From: Bacillota bacterium
GTDB lineage: Bacteria > Bacillota > Clostridia > DSM-8532
Assembly (NCBI GenBank): GCA_023443745.1
Contig: JAEZTB010000070.1
Span: forward strand, 134,764 to 198,763
Length of the DNA: 64,000 bases
Reading direction: 5' to 3'
The translations under genes were made by a program, and so were the position numbers. This document shows, one piece after another, positions 26,309-35,343 of the stretch; within the stretch, counting starts at the first letter, position 1, and each line of letters opens with the position of its first letter. Below the pieces are notes generated by a model, which saw only the letters and a list, made by a program, of their open reading frames with translations, ran no database searches and was not told the DNA's origin.

Positions 26309-26337
26309 TTGAAAAATGACCGCATAGGATGTAAAAT
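26309..26337 (+). promoter_or_regulatory. Probable promoter of the S41 peptidase gene
   Basis: TTGAAA, 17-base spacer, TAAAAT, 33 bases before the start codon. Confidence 0.6.
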
Positions 26338-26370
26338 AGATGTTAATATGCGTAAAGAAGGGTTGCTTGA

Positions 26371-27633
26371 ATGAGAGACAAACGATTTGCATGGATTTTG
26401 ACATTAGTTTTAGTTTGTACAGTATTTGCTTTCATGTTTGGTTATTTATTCTCAGTGGTGCGGATGGTCTCCTGGGAAGTTTTTATTACCAAGCCCATCG
26501 GGGAGTGGTTCCAGCCGCAATACGCCCTGTTTTTCAATGAAGATCAGGTGAATGTTAAGGATATACAAGCCTATAACCGGGTTAAAAACATATTGGATAC
26601 ACGTTACTATGAGCCTGTTGACTTCAATGCCGCCCTCAGTACGTCAATCAAAGGGCTGTCGGCGGGGCTTAAGGATCCTTATACCGTTTACTATACGCCG
26701 GATGAGATGAAACAGTTCCTGGAGGACACCTCTGGCCATTATGTAGGTATTGGCGTATCGGTGCACATGGATGAGAACTATCTACTTACGGTGGCGGATG
26801 TATTCGCGGATTCTCCGGCAAAAGAAGCAGGTATTTTAAAGAACGATAAAATCGTAAAGGTTAATAATGAGGATGTTACTCCCATTAAGGATGCCGATCT
26901 CATAGTGAAAAAAATTAAGGGAAATCCCGGCAGCAAGGTCAGAGTTACGGTTTTCAGACCCGATCTTAGAGATTACCTGGATTTTGAGCTGGAGAGAAGA
27001 TCCATTAATGTTTCCTATATTTCAAGCGAGGTATTGGATAACAAAATTGGCTATATCCATATCAAACAATTTGATGATGATATTGCCGGTGATTTTGAAA
27101 AGGAGCTTAATGACCTTATAGCCAAGGGAATTAAAGGTTTGGTCATCGATGTGCGTGACAATCCCGGCGGCGATTACAGTCAGGTGGTGAAAATAGCTGA
27201 TCGGATCGTACCCAAAGGCCTTATTGTATACACCGAAGACCGTCAAAAGAGGAAAGACGAGGAATTTTCAGATGCCCGGGAGCTTAACATGCCTCTGAGT
27301 ATTCTTGTTAATGGCTATAGCGCCAGTGCTTCAGAAATTCTGGCAGCTTGCGTCAAGGATTATGGAAAGGGCATTCTGGTGGGTAAGAAAACCTTTGGCA
27401 AAGGCTTGGTTCAAGCTATCGATACCCGCTTTACAAATGGCGGAGGTCTCAAATACACTGTAGCGCGCTATTTTACTCCTTCCGGAAAGTCCATTCATGG
27501 CGAAGGGGTTATGCCGGATATTGAGGTTGAAATCAATGAAAAGTTTAAAACAACCTCCATCGAAGATATTCCCCATAATGAGGATGCCCAACTAAAGATT
27601 GCTGTAGAAGAAATTATGAAGAAAATAAAATAG
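26371..27633 (+). CDS. ctpA: S41 family C-terminal processing peptidase
   Basis: 420-residue membrane-anchored serine protease. Membrane anchor near 8-28, a tail-specific-protease N-terminal segment, PDZ domain about 115-205 (GIGVSVHMDENYLLTVADVFADSPAKEAGI), then the S41 core: DVRDNPGGDYSQV, GYSASASEILAACVKDYGKG with the catalytic Ser, and GKKTFGKGLVQ with the catalytic Lys. It follows the ftsEX-M23 unit, as in many Firmicutes, which suggests a role in turnover of that divisome/cell-wall module. It has its own promoter and terminator separation. Confidence 0.95.
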   Translation: MRDKRFAWILTLVLVCTVFAFMFGYLFSVVRMVSWEVFITKPIGEWFQPQYALFFNEDQVNVKDIQAYNRVKNILDTRYYEPVDFNAALSTSIKGLSAGLKDPYTVYYTPDEMKQFLEDTSGHYVGIGVSVHMDENYLLTVADVFADSPAKEAGILKNDKIVKVNNEDVTPIKDADLIVKKIKGNPGSKVRVTVFRPDLRDYLDFELERRSINVSYISSEVLDNKIGYIHIKQFDDDIAGDFEKELNDLIAKGIKGLVIDVRDNPGGDYSQVVKIADRIVPKGLIVYTEDRQKRKDEEFSDARELNMPLSILVNGYSASASEILAACVKDYGKGILVGKKTFGKGLVQAIDTRFTNGGGLKYTVARYFTPSGKSIHGEGVMPDIEVEINEKFKTTSIEDIPHNEDAQLKIAVEEIMKKIK

Positions 27634-27706
27634 GCCTCGATGGAAAGTTAAACAGGCTTGAATACCCATGGGTGGGAATGGCAATACTAAGCCATGGGGT
27701 GATATT

Positions 27707-27862
27707 ATGATAAAGAAGGATGATCAGCTTAAACTGGAGATAGCAAAGGAGCTTGGTCTTTTAGACAAGATCACGGCCGGAGGATGGAAAAGCCTGAGTG
27801 CCAAGGAAACCGGACGCATTGGGGGCCTTCTTTCCCGAAAAAGGAAATCCAAAGCCGTTTAA
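27707..27862 (+). CDS. Alpha/beta-type small acid-soluble spore protein
   Basis: 51 residues: LKLEIAKELGLLDKI, GWKSLSAKETGRIGGLLSRK. The EIAxELG opening and the GW-xx-L-x-A-K-E-x-G-R-I-G-G end are the pattern of the minor alpha/beta SASP group that coats spore DNA. The ATG at 27707 is chosen because GGGGTGAT is 6 bases before it. It is expected to be expressed in the forespore, though no sigma-G promoter could be picked with confidence. Confidence 0.8.
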   Translation: MIKKDDQLKLEIAKELGLLDKITAGGWKSLSAKETGRIGGLLSRKRKSKAV

Positions 27863-27877
27863 GCTGCGGACACTTAC

Positions 27878-28618
27878 ATGTATGCAAGATTTGCAGAAGT
27901 TTATGACCGATTGACACACGATATCCCTTATGTTAAGTGGGCTGATTATTTGCAATCAGCCTTTCTTAAATTTGGCATGAATCCTGGCTTGGTGCTCGAA
28001 CTGGGTTGTGGCACGGGAAGTCTCGCCATTGAGCTTTCAAAACGTGGCTATGAGATGATAGCAGTAGATGTTTCTGCTGATATGCTGGCCAAGGCCTACG
28101 AAAAAGCCCAAAAAAACAAAGCGGATATTCTGTTCCTGAATCAGGACATGCGTGAGTTTGAGCTTTATGGCACTGTTGATGCCGTTGTTTGTCTATTGGA
28201 TTCATTAAATTATATGACTTCTTTGAAAGATGTCAGGAAGGTCTTCAGCTTGGTGCATAATTATCTAAATCCGGGAGGCCTTTTTATTTTTGATTTAAAT
28301 AGTCCCTATAAGCTCTCCCATGTTTTAGGGAATGAAACTTTTTATGAGCTTGGTGAGGATACCGCGTGGATATGGAATAATACATATGACAGTAAAAAAA
28401 GATGTACAATCTTTGATCTCACCTTCTTTATAAAAAATGAGGATGGCCTTTATGAGCGATTTGAAGAAACCCACCAGGAGAGGGCCTTTAGTAAAATGGA
28501 AATAGTTAAAGCCCTTAATTGTGAGGGTTTAAAGCTTCTGGGCGATTTCGCCGAGTTGAGCTTTACGGAACCCGCTCCAAAGGAAGAACGCATTTTTTAT
28601 ATTGCACAGAAAGCTTAG
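27878..28618 (+). CDS. Class I SAM-dependent methyltransferase
   Basis: 246 residues. YARFAEVYDRLTHDIPYVKWADYL is the characteristic opening of this Firmicutes methyltransferase group; the SAM-binding motif VLELGCGTGSLAIELSKRG lies near residue 40 and IAVDVSADML follows. The substrate is unknown. It starts 16 bases after the spore-protein gene and is separated from nusB by about 70 bases. Confidence 0.87.
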   Translation: MYARFAEVYDRLTHDIPYVKWADYLQSAFLKFGMNPGLVLELGCGTGSLAIELSKRGYEMIAVDVSADMLAKAYEKAQKNKADILFLNQDMREFELYGTVDAVVCLLDSLNYMTSLKDVRKVFSLVHNYLNPGGLFIFDLNSPYKLSHVLGNETFYELGEDTAWIWNNTYDSKKRCTIFDLTFFIKNEDGLYERFEETHQERAFSKMEIVKALNCEGLKLLGDFAELSFTEPAPKEERIFYIAQKA

Positions 28619-28687
28619 CGTGGTTATAATCGGAGTATATGGGAACAAAAAGACGGACATTGAGATGAAGATACGGAGGGACGTTCC

Positions 28688-29101
28688 TTGGGAAGAAGAG
28701 AAACCCGTGAAAATGCTATGAAGCTGCTTTACCAGGTACAAATCCAGAAGGATGATACCGATGAGCAAATCGAGCGTTTCATGGAGGAGCAGCAGATAAT
28801 TGAAGAATCCGACAAAAATTATATACTTAGCGTGGTCAAGGGAGTTATGGAGAATTCAGAAGAGCTGGATAATCTGATCTCAAGACATGCCAAGGGCTGG
28901 ACCATTCAGAGAATGCCAAAGGTGGATCTGGCTATCATGCGTCTTTCATGTTACGAAATGAAATATAGAACGGATATACCTGTCAATGTCTCCATAAATG
29001 AAGCTGTTGAAATGGCTAAAAAATACAGCAGCGAACAGTCAAAGACTTTTGTCAACGGTGTGCTGGGTAAGGTCTTCGATGAGCTGCACCCGGAATCCTA
29101 A
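28688..29101 (+). CDS. nusB: Transcription antitermination protein NusB
   Basis: 137 residues, all-helical NusB fold. The TTG start (GRRETRENAMKLLYQVQ) has ACGGAGGGA 7 bases upstream. Conserved VNVSINEAVEMAKKYSSEQSKTFVNGVLGKV at the end. It opens the nusB-xseA-xseB-ispA-OLE-dxs-tlyA group, an arrangement known from Bacillus halodurans. Confidence 0.96.
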   Translation: MGRRETRENAMKLLYQVQIQKDDTDEQIERFMEEQQIIEESDKNYILSVVKGVMENSEELDNLISRHAKGWTIQRMPKVDLAIMRLSCYEMKYRTDIPVNVSINEAVEMAKKYSSEQSKTFVNGVLGKVFDELHPES

Positions 29102-29121
29102 GGCTTTTATGGAGGAATGGA

Positions 29122-30327
29122 ATGAACAGAAGTCTATCGGTTTCGGAATTAACCGGATATATCAAGCAGCTTGTTGACAACGACATGCTGCTTTCTCATG
29201 TTTGGGTTGTCGGAGAAATATCCAATTATAAATACCATACCTCAGGCCATATGTATTTTTCTCTCAAGGATGAGGGAGCGGTCATCAAAAGTGTCATGTT
29301 CAAAACCCAGAACAGCCGCTTAAAGTTCAGGCCTGAGGAAGGCATGCGGGTTATAGTCAGGGGTTATGTCTCAGTTTATGCCATGGGAGGTGCTTATCAG
29401 CTCTATGTTGATGAGATGCAGCCCGATGGAACTGGAGCTTTGTACCTGGCTTTTGAGCAGCTTAAAAAAAAGCTGGAAGCTCAGGGCCTTTTTGAACCAA
29501 CCGGGAAAAAGCCCATTCCCCTGTTGCCGCGAGCTGTGGGGGTTATTACTTCTCCTACGGGTGCTGTCATAAGGGATATTACCCAAATTCTCGACCGGCG
29601 TTATCCCAACGCAAGAGTAGTGCTCTACGGATCGGCTGTTCAGGGTTCGGAAGCCCCCTCTCAATTGATCCGGGGGATTCGTTTATTTAATAGCCTCAGG
29701 AACGTGGAAGTTATCATTTTGGCGCGCGGTGGCGGTTCTCTGGAGGATCTGTGGCCATTCAATGATGAAGAATTAGCCAGGGAGATTCAAAAGTCGGAAA
29801 TTCCTATTATTTCAGCTGTCGGACATGAGACGGATTTCTCTATTTCTGATTTTGTAGCTGATCTAAGAGCACCCACACCTTCTGCTGCCGCTGAAATGGT
29901 CATGCCCGAGAAGAAGGCCTTAAAGGAAAACCTGATTTTCCTTGAGAAAAGATTGAGCACCTCCCTTTTACACCGCCTCAAGAGGGAGCATGACAGGCTT
30001 CTGCGACTCTCTAATGCAAGAAGCCTTCAGAGACCCATGGAACTGGTCAATCAGAAAAGACAGCATCTGGATAGGCTTGAGCAGAGTCTCATTCAAAGAA
30101 ACAGGACGCGTATTGAAATGATCAAGGCCTCTCTAGGGATAACGGTAGGCCGATTAAATGCTTTAAGTCCCTTAACTGTTTTAAGTCGGGGATATGCGGT
30201 TGTCCAAAAGGAAGATGGCTCTATCTTAAGAACCATCAAGGATCTCAATCCGGGAGACAAATTGCAGGTGACCCTTTCTGACGGGAAACTCAAGGTTACC
30301 TGCGATGAGACAATGAAAATGAGATAA
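29122..30327 (+). CDS. xseA: Exodeoxyribonuclease VII large subunit
   Basis: 401 residues. N-terminal OB-fold (LSVSELTGYIKQLVDNDMLLSHVWVVGEISN), catalytic core with GVITSPTGAVIRDI near 150 and ARGGGSLEDLWPFNDEELAR near 200, and GHETDFSISDFVADLRAPTPSAAAE, then a long coiled coil. Cleaves single-stranded DNA from both ends together with XseB. Tight spacing on both sides. Confidence 0.96.
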   Translation: MNRSLSVSELTGYIKQLVDNDMLLSHVWVVGEISNYKYHTSGHMYFSLKDEGAVIKSVMFKTQNSRLKFRPEEGMRVIVRGYVSVYAMGGAYQLYVDEMQPDGTGALYLAFEQLKKKLEAQGLFEPTGKKPIPLLPRAVGVITSPTGAVIRDITQILDRRYPNARVVLYGSAVQGSEAPSQLIRGIRLFNSLRNVEVIILARGGGSLEDLWPFNDEELAREIQKSEIPIISAVGHETDFSISDFVADLRAPTPSAAAEMVMPEKKALKENLIFLEKRLSTSLLHRLKREHDRLLRLSNARSLQRPMELVNQKRQHLDRLEQSLIQRNRTRIEMIKASLGITVGRLNALSPLTVLSRGYAVVQKEDGSILRTIKDLNPGDKLQVTLSDGKLKVTCDETMKMR

Positions 30328-30341
30328 AGGGGTATAATAAT

Positions 30342-30581
30342 ATGGAGAAGCAGGAGAAAGTAGATATGCCTTATGAACAGGCGGTCATGGAGCTTGAAAG
30401 TGCGGTCGGTTTACTTGAGAACGGTAATCTGACATTGGAGGACGCAATTATTATGTTTGAGCGTGGTGTTAGTCTTGTTCGTCTTTGCAATAAAAGACTG
30501 GAGGATATAGAAAAACGCATTACGCTACTTATTGAAGGAAAGGACGGGGTCATCGAGAAGGATTTCCTTCCCGAGAGCTGA
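30342..30581 (+). CDS. xseB: Exodeoxyribonuclease VII small subunit
   Basis: 79 residues: YEQAVMELESAVGLLENGNLTLEDAIIMFERGVSLVRLCNKRLEDIEKRI is the complete two-helix family core. It begins 14 bases after xseA and ends 4 bases before ispA. Confidence 0.95.
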   Translation: MEKQEKVDMPYEQAVMELESAVGLLENGNLTLEDAIIMFERGVSLVRLCNKRLEDIEKRITLLIEGKDGVIEKDFLPES

Positions 30582-30585
30582 TTAT

Positions 30586-31473
30586 ATGAGTTTTAGTACG
30601 GATTTTAAACATTATTCAGATCTTGTTGAGAACTGGATAAAAGCAAATATAAAGGTTGAGGAGCTTCCTCAGAAAAGGCTTTTTCAAGCCATGGAATATA
30701 GTCTTTTAGCCGGAGGAAAGAGACTTCGTCCCGTTCTTTCCCTTGCTGTCTGTCATATGCTTGGGGGCGATCAAAATATGGTACTGCCCTTTGCCTGTGC
30801 CCTGGAGCTTATCCATACCTATTCTCTTATTCATGATGACCTACCGTGCATGGACAATGATGATTTTCGAAGGGGCAAGCCCACCAACCACAAGGTCTTT
30901 GGTGAGGCTATGGCTGTTTTATCAGGTGACGGGCTTTTAAATCAAGCCTATGAGATGATGCTGACTGATACAATAAAGGATCAAGAGAAATGTCTTTTAA
31001 GGGCAAGAGCAGCACTGATCATTGCTAAGGCTGCGGGAGCATCCGGTATGATAGGCGGACAGGTAGTGGACATGGAGTCAGAAGGAAAGGCGATTTCCTA
31101 TGAGCTTCTCTGTACCATGCATGAAAAAAAGACGGGTGCATTAATCAAGGCCAGTATTCTTGCCCCGGCTGAGCTTCTGAATACCACTGATTCCGTTAAA
31201 AGCGCCCTTTCCTGCTATGCCGACAGAATCGGTCTTGCTTTTCAGATAAAGGACGATATACTGGATTTTGAAGGTACCAGTGATCTGGTGGGAAAACCTA
31301 CCGGGAGCGATGAGAAAAATCATAAATCAACCTTTGTGACGGTTTTGGGGATTAAGAAGGCCAAGGAACTTCTAAAAGCGTCGGTCGAACAGGCTGTTGA
31401 AGCATTGAAGCCTTTGCCCAATGCGGACTTTCTTATAAAAACAGCAGCCTACATTGCTGAGAGAGAAAAGTAG
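30586..31473 (+). CDS. ispA: Polyprenyl synthetase (farnesyl/geranyl diphosphate synthase)
   Basis: 295 residues, short-chain trans-prenyltransferase. First aspartate-rich motif HDDLPCMDNDD near residue 83 and second FQIKDDILD near 222; GGKRLRPVL near 45. The ATG at 30586 is chosen for length and a GAGAG site; the reading frame extends further back into xseB. It supplies isoprenoid precursors, consistent with dxs in the same operon. Confidence 0.95.
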   Translation: MSFSTDFKHYSDLVENWIKANIKVEELPQKRLFQAMEYSLLAGGKRLRPVLSLAVCHMLGGDQNMVLPFACALELIHTYSLIHDDLPCMDNDDFRRGKPTNHKVFGEAMAVLSGDGLLNQAYEMMLTDTIKDQEKCLLRARAALIIAKAAGASGMIGGQVVDMESEGKAISYELLCTMHEKKTGALIKASILAPAELLNTTDSVKSALSCYADRIGLAFQIKDDILDFEGTSDLVGKPTGSDEKNHKSTFVTVLGIKKAKELLKASVEQAVEALKPLPNADFLIKTAAYIAEREK

Positions 31474-31504
31474 TGCTTAAGGAGTACAAGGGGGGGATAT
31501 CAAG

Positions 31505-31942
31505 GTGACATTATTAGAAGACATTGTTACTAACCGGGCCCTTACATTGCCCATATTTTCATGGTTTTTAGCCCAGCTGATCAAATTTATCCAGTACTTT
31601 GTTCAGCACCGGGTCGTCGATTTCAGAAAGTTTGTTTCTTCCGGAGGCATGCCCAGCTCCCACAGTGCCATTTCGGTTTGCCTGTCCACGGTGCTCGGCA
31701 TCCAGTATGGATTTGATTCAGGCTTATTTGCCTTGTCCGTTGTTCTGGCCTTCATTGTCATGGCTGATGCAGCCGGTGTAAGGCGAGCTGCAGGCAAGCA
31801 GGCCGAGGTTTTGAATAAGCTGGTGTATCACTCGGAGGAAATCAAGCTTGAAAAAGAGCTTAAGGTACTTTTGGGGCACACTCCCATACAAGTCTTCTCG
31901 GGAGCTGCTCTGGGTATCCTGATTGGCGTCGTATTTGCATAA
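31505..31942 (+). CDS. Divergent PAP2 family membrane protein (YuiD-like)
   Basis: 145 residues with four membrane segments. GGMPSSHSAISVCLSTVLG near residue 48 and VMADAAGVRRAAGKQA near 88 correspond to the acid phosphatase/vanadium-haloperoxidase active-site regions in divergent form. GTG start with AAGGGGGGAT upstream. Its end contains the predicted -35 of the OLE RNA promoter. Substrate unknown; a prenyl-phosphate is plausible from position. Confidence 0.88.
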   Translation: MTLLEDIVTNRALTLPIFSWFLAQLIKFIQYFVQHRVVDFRKFVSSGGMPSSHSAISVCLSTVLGIQYGFDSGLFALSVVLAFIVMADAAGVRRAAGKQAEVLNKLVYHSEEIKLEKELKVLLGHTPIQVFSGAALGILIGVVFA

Positions 31943-31963
31943 AACATCATTTTAGTATATAAT
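31935..31963 (+). promoter_or_regulatory. Promoter of OLE RNA
   Basis: TTGCAT, 17-base spacer, perfect TATAAT (31958-31963). The -35 box overlaps the stop region of the PAP2-like gene. It implies that OLE and oapA can be made separately from the upstream operon. Confidence 0.7.
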
Positions 31964-31969
31964 ATATTT

Positions 31970-32600
31970 CCAAAGTAAAAGTCATCAGGATGGCGCAGTA
32001 TCCTAGTCAGTACTGCCTGCTTCGAAGACGGGCCTAAAAATCCGTTAAAGGGCATATCGATGAAGTTCCTTGTGCTGGCTTGTTACGCCCAGTGATGGGC
32101 TGGTGCTGGGAGTTAAGGTTTAGGGGCAGCCTGCAATGGCATGCAGGAATTGACCCCTCTACCGCGGAGACCCTCAATTGTGGGAGATAGATTGCCCCGC
32201 ATACGCGATACAAATCTTGACTACGATGAGGGAGTGAACCTGCCATGCGGTACCGCTTCTATGGTGCTGTGGACAGTGTAGCCTGCCTTGCGTGCGGTTG
32301 GAGGGATAACGGATCACGTGTTTATGTGCTGGCCGGTACATAAGCAATATTGCCGTTTGAAACCAACAGTGCAAAAGAGGCTAGAAGAAGGTAAGGCTCA
32401 AGGGGAAAACCCCTAGGCTGTGATTTTGAGGCAATCCGGGGATTGCAGTGTGGACTAAGTGGTGATCAGGCTCTGAAGGGGGTAACCTCTCAGCGCAAGC
32501 TTTAAAGGGTAACCGCCGGAACGGTGACGTTTCGGTAGCATACGGGGAAAACCTGCCTGACCTAAGACGCAAAATTTACTCGGGTTGTTGCCATCCTTTT
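31970..32600 (+). ncRNA. ole: OLE RNA (ornate large extremophilic RNA)
   Basis: About 630 nt without a credible protein gene, GC-richer than normal intergenic DNA, with many short palindromic segments (for example GGGGCAGCCTGC...GCATGCAGG...TTGACCCCT and GGCTCAAGGGG-AAAA-CCCCTAGGC). Length and place match OLE RNA: between ispA and an oapA homologue, before dxs and tlyA, as described in Bacillus halodurans and some anaerobic Clostridia. RNase P and tmRNA were considered and lack their signature sequences. The exact ends are estimated: 5' from the promoter, 3' from loss of structure. The RNP associates with membranes through OapA; its cell role concerns stress (Mg2+, alcohol, cold) in Bacillus. 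Confidence 0.85.
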
Positions 32601-32652
32601 GCTTTTATACAGTGGTCATAAATGACCTACATATAGGGAAAGCAGGATCGCC

Positions 32653-33306
32653 TTGGAACAGGACAAATCAGAAAAGAAGTATTTTAAGCTTCTAGACAGG
32701 TATAGAGAATCATCCAAAGAAAGCATTCCGGTAAAAAAAGGCTCGGGAATAGAGAAAAAACATATTCTTTGGGGTCTTTTTATTACTTTTATCTCATTTA
32801 CTCTATCGATCTTGATTCTTTTCGCATCTACAAGCATCTTTCAGGCTATATCTCCTCAGTTTGCATTTATTGTGGTATTGGTTATCATATTGATTGGTGT
32901 CATTTTCGACGTTATTGGAATGGCTGTGACAGCCGCCGACGAGACTCCATTTCATTCCATGGCGTCTAAAAGGCTTCGGGGAGCTAAACAATCCATTATA
33001 CTGCTTAGAAATTCTCCCCGGGTATCCAGCTTTTGCAATGATGTTGTAGGGGATATCTGCAGTGTTGTAAGCGGCGCTGCCGGAACAGCTATTGTTTACC
33101 GTGTTTTTTCCCGGAGCGACCAGGTATCGTTTATCGAAGTTATTGCAGGAGCATTTATTGCTGCATTAACAGTCGGGGGAAAAGGATTCGCAAAAAATAT
33201 CGGGATTAATAACGCAAACTATATCGTATATAAAGTTGGTCGCATTCTTTCCTTTTTTTCTTACAGTAAGTCCAAGAAAAAAAGTAAAGGGCATAAGAGC
33301 AATTGA
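32653..33306 (+). CDS. oapA: OLE-associated protein A
   Basis: 217-residue membrane protein. A basic N-terminus, membrane segments near 35-62, 66-92, 126-146 and 158-180, and a lysine-rich tail (SKSKKKSKGHKS). The segment FDVIGMAVTAADETPFHSMASKRLRGAK near residues 85-115 is the conserved OapA feature and resembles the DUF21 motif. TTG start with AAAGCAGGA upstream. It lies directly after the OLE RNA and 18 bases before dxs. Known relatives dimerise and bind OLE RNA at the membrane. Confidence 0.9.
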   Translation: MEQDKSEKKYFKLLDRYRESSKESIPVKKGSGIEKKHILWGLFITFISFTLSILILFASTSIFQAISPQFAFIVVLVIILIGVIFDVIGMAVTAADETPFHSMASKRLRGAKQSIILLRNSPRVSSFCNDVVGDICSVVSGAAGTAIVYRVFSRSDQVSFIEVIAGAFIAALTVGGKGFAKNIGINNANYIVYKVGRILSFFSYSKSKKKSKGHKSN

Positions 33307-33324
33307 TTTGAGGTGACCTTTTAG

Positions 33325-35223
33325 TTGAGTGAAAACATAAATACGCCTTTTGTTTATCTTGATCGCATGAATAACCCAAATGACTTGAAAAGTTTGAATT
33401 ACAAAGAATTAGAATGCCTGGCTGATGAAATCAGAAGGTTTTTATTAGAATCCGTTTCCAAAACAGGAGGGCATATCGCCTCCAACCTTGGCGTGGTGGA
33501 ATTGACCATTGCACTTCATAAGGTTCTAAACACGCCCATGGATAAAATTATCTGGGACGTTGGCCATCAGACTTATATCCATAAGATTCTGACAGGTCGA
33601 AAAGAATCCTTTGGTACCTTACGGAAGCACCATGGGCTGTCGGGTTTTCCAAAAACACAGGAAAGCCCTTATGACATATTTAACACAGGCCACAGCAGCA
33701 CTTCCATCTCTGCAGCGTTGGGAATGGCCAGAGCGCGGGATCTAAAAGGTGAAGCCTATACTGTAGCAGCTGTCATCGGCGATGGGGCGCTCTCAGGAGG
33801 GATGGCTCTTGAAGCGCTCAACGATGCTGGTATGGCAAGAAACAATCTGCTTATTGTTCTTAATGATAATGGCATGTCCATAGCACCCAATGTGGGTGGT
33901 CTTTCCAGATACTTGAGCAAAATTCGGGTACGTCCTTTTTATTATAAGACCCGTGAATCCATGCAGGCCTTTATCGATTCTCTGCCCAGGTCGGGGAGAA
34001 GGCTCAGAAAATTTGTGCACAAGCTCAAGGCGGCCATGAAAAGCATGTTTGTACCAGCCATGTTTTTTGAGGATTTGGGCTTCCGATATTTTGGCCCCAT
34101 AGACGGTCATAACATTCGGGAGATGGTATCGGTTTTTGAACAGGCAAAAACCATGAAGGGCCCTGTGCTGGTGCATGTCACAACGCTCAAGGGCAAGGGC
34201 TATAGATTTGCTGAAGAGCAGCCGGCCATGTTTCACGGCATTGCTCCCTTTGAGCTTGAGACAGGCCAGATCTTAAAGTCGGGTAGTGAGAATTATTCCA
34301 GTGTCTTCGGGAAAAAGCTCTGTGAAATGGCTCGGAATGATTCTGATATCGTGGCCATCACAGCAGCCATGACCGACGGGACGGGGCTGTCAGCCTTTAG
34401 GGATACCTATCCTAAGCGCTTTTTCGATGTGGGAATCGCCGAGCAGCATGCGGTAACCCTGGCGGCCGGCCTTGCCATGGGGGGGGTAAAGCCAGTCGTG
34501 GCCATTTATTCCACCTTCCTTCAGCGTGCCTATGACCAAATTCTGCATGATGTTGCATTGCAAAATCTGAAGGTGGTATTCGCCATTGATCGTGCCGGTG
34601 TGGTGGGAGATGACGGGGAGACTCACCAGGGCATATATGATGTCTCCTTTTTGTATACCATTCCCTATTTAGCCATACTGTCGCCTGCTTCCCCCAATGA
34701 GCTTAAGGCTATGATGGATTATGCACTTTCCCAGCACCACGGGCCCATTGCGGTCCGCTATCCCAGGGGTTCGGGTTCAGAATTTCCTGGTTCGGAGCAG
34801 GCTCTTACCTATGGAAAGGGCGTAATCCTGAAGGAAGGAAAGGATTTGACGCTCATTGGCGTAGGCCCCATGGTTGCCGTTACTCTTGAGGTTGCCGAGC
34901 TTCTTAAAAAAGAAGGTGTTTCCTGTAAGGTTATAAATCCCAGGTTTTTACGGCCTGTGGATGACGAACTGATATTGGCCTGTGCCAAAGAAAACGGACG
35001 GGTCGTAGTTGTACAGGATGTTATACAAAAGGGTGGATTTGGCTCTTATGTGACAGAGCTTGTAAATTGCAGCGGGCTTCATGCCAGTACCCTTATTTTG
35101 GGGCTTCCCGACAGAGGGATTGAGCATGGAGAAAGAAGCTTGATTTATAAAGAATACGGTTTGGATGCTCAGGGAATAAAACTGAGTGTGTTAAATTACT
35201 ACAGGAATAATGAATGCACCTAA
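33325..35223 (+). CDS. dxs: 1-deoxy-D-xylulose-5-phosphate synthase
   Basis: First enzyme of the MEP isoprenoid pathway: pyruvate + glyceraldehyde 3-phosphate to DXP, TPP-dependent. 632 residues. HIASNLGVVELTIALH, GHQTYIHKILTGR, GDGALSGGMALEALNDAG (TPP motif) and DVGIAEQHAVTLAAGLA (catalytic Glu) in order; C-terminal domain LGLPDRGIEHGE. TTG start with GAGGTGA 9 bases before. It shares a transcription unit with oapA. Confidence 0.96.
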   Translation: MSENINTPFVYLDRMNNPNDLKSLNYKELECLADEIRRFLLESVSKTGGHIASNLGVVELTIALHKVLNTPMDKIIWDVGHQTYIHKILTGRKESFGTLRKHHGLSGFPKTQESPYDIFNTGHSSTSISAALGMARARDLKGEAYTVAAVIGDGALSGGMALEALNDAGMARNNLLIVLNDNGMSIAPNVGGLSRYLSKIRVRPFYYKTRESMQAFIDSLPRSGRRLRKFVHKLKAAMKSMFVPAMFFEDLGFRYFGPIDGHNIREMVSVFEQAKTMKGPVLVHVTTLKGKGYRFAEEQPAMFHGIAPFELETGQILKSGSENYSSVFGKKLCEMARNDSDIVAITAAMTDGTGLSAFRDTYPKRFFDVGIAEQHAVTLAAGLAMGGVKPVVAIYSTFLQRAYDQILHDVALQNLKVVFAIDRAGVVGDDGETHQGIYDVSFLYTIPYLAILSPASPNELKAMMDYALSQHHGPIAVRYPRGSGSEFPGSEQALTYGKGVILKEGKDLTLIGVGPMVAVTLEVAELLKKEGVSCKVINPRFLRPVDDELILACAKENGRVVVVQDVIQKGGFGSYVTELVNCSGLHASTLILGLPDRGIEHGERSLIYKEYGLDAQGIKLSVLNYYRNNECT

Positions 35224-35325
35224 GGAGCAATCGAAGTGTAACTTCTGAATCTCTCGGCAAATATCAGCAGTTCATCTGCTTTTGTCGGAAGATTTATCGG
35301 AAGTTAAATTTGATTGCCCATAAAA
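35222..35325. repeat. Structured intergenic repeat after dxs
   Basis: AAGGAGCAATCGAA (shared with 19402) ... GAAGTTAAATTTGATTGCCC closes as a long imperfect hairpin with an inner stem AGCAG-TTCAT-CTGCT. Confidence 0.55.
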
Positions 35326-35343
35326 GGGTTTAATGAGGTTGTT

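Noticed and set aside
31970..32600. RNase P RNA or tmRNA as identity of the large non-coding stretch
   Set aside because: The universal RNase P segments (GAGGAAAGTCC-like and its CTAAGTCC-like partner) and the tRNA-like ends of tmRNA are not present, while the gene neighbourhood and the OapA homologue match OLE.
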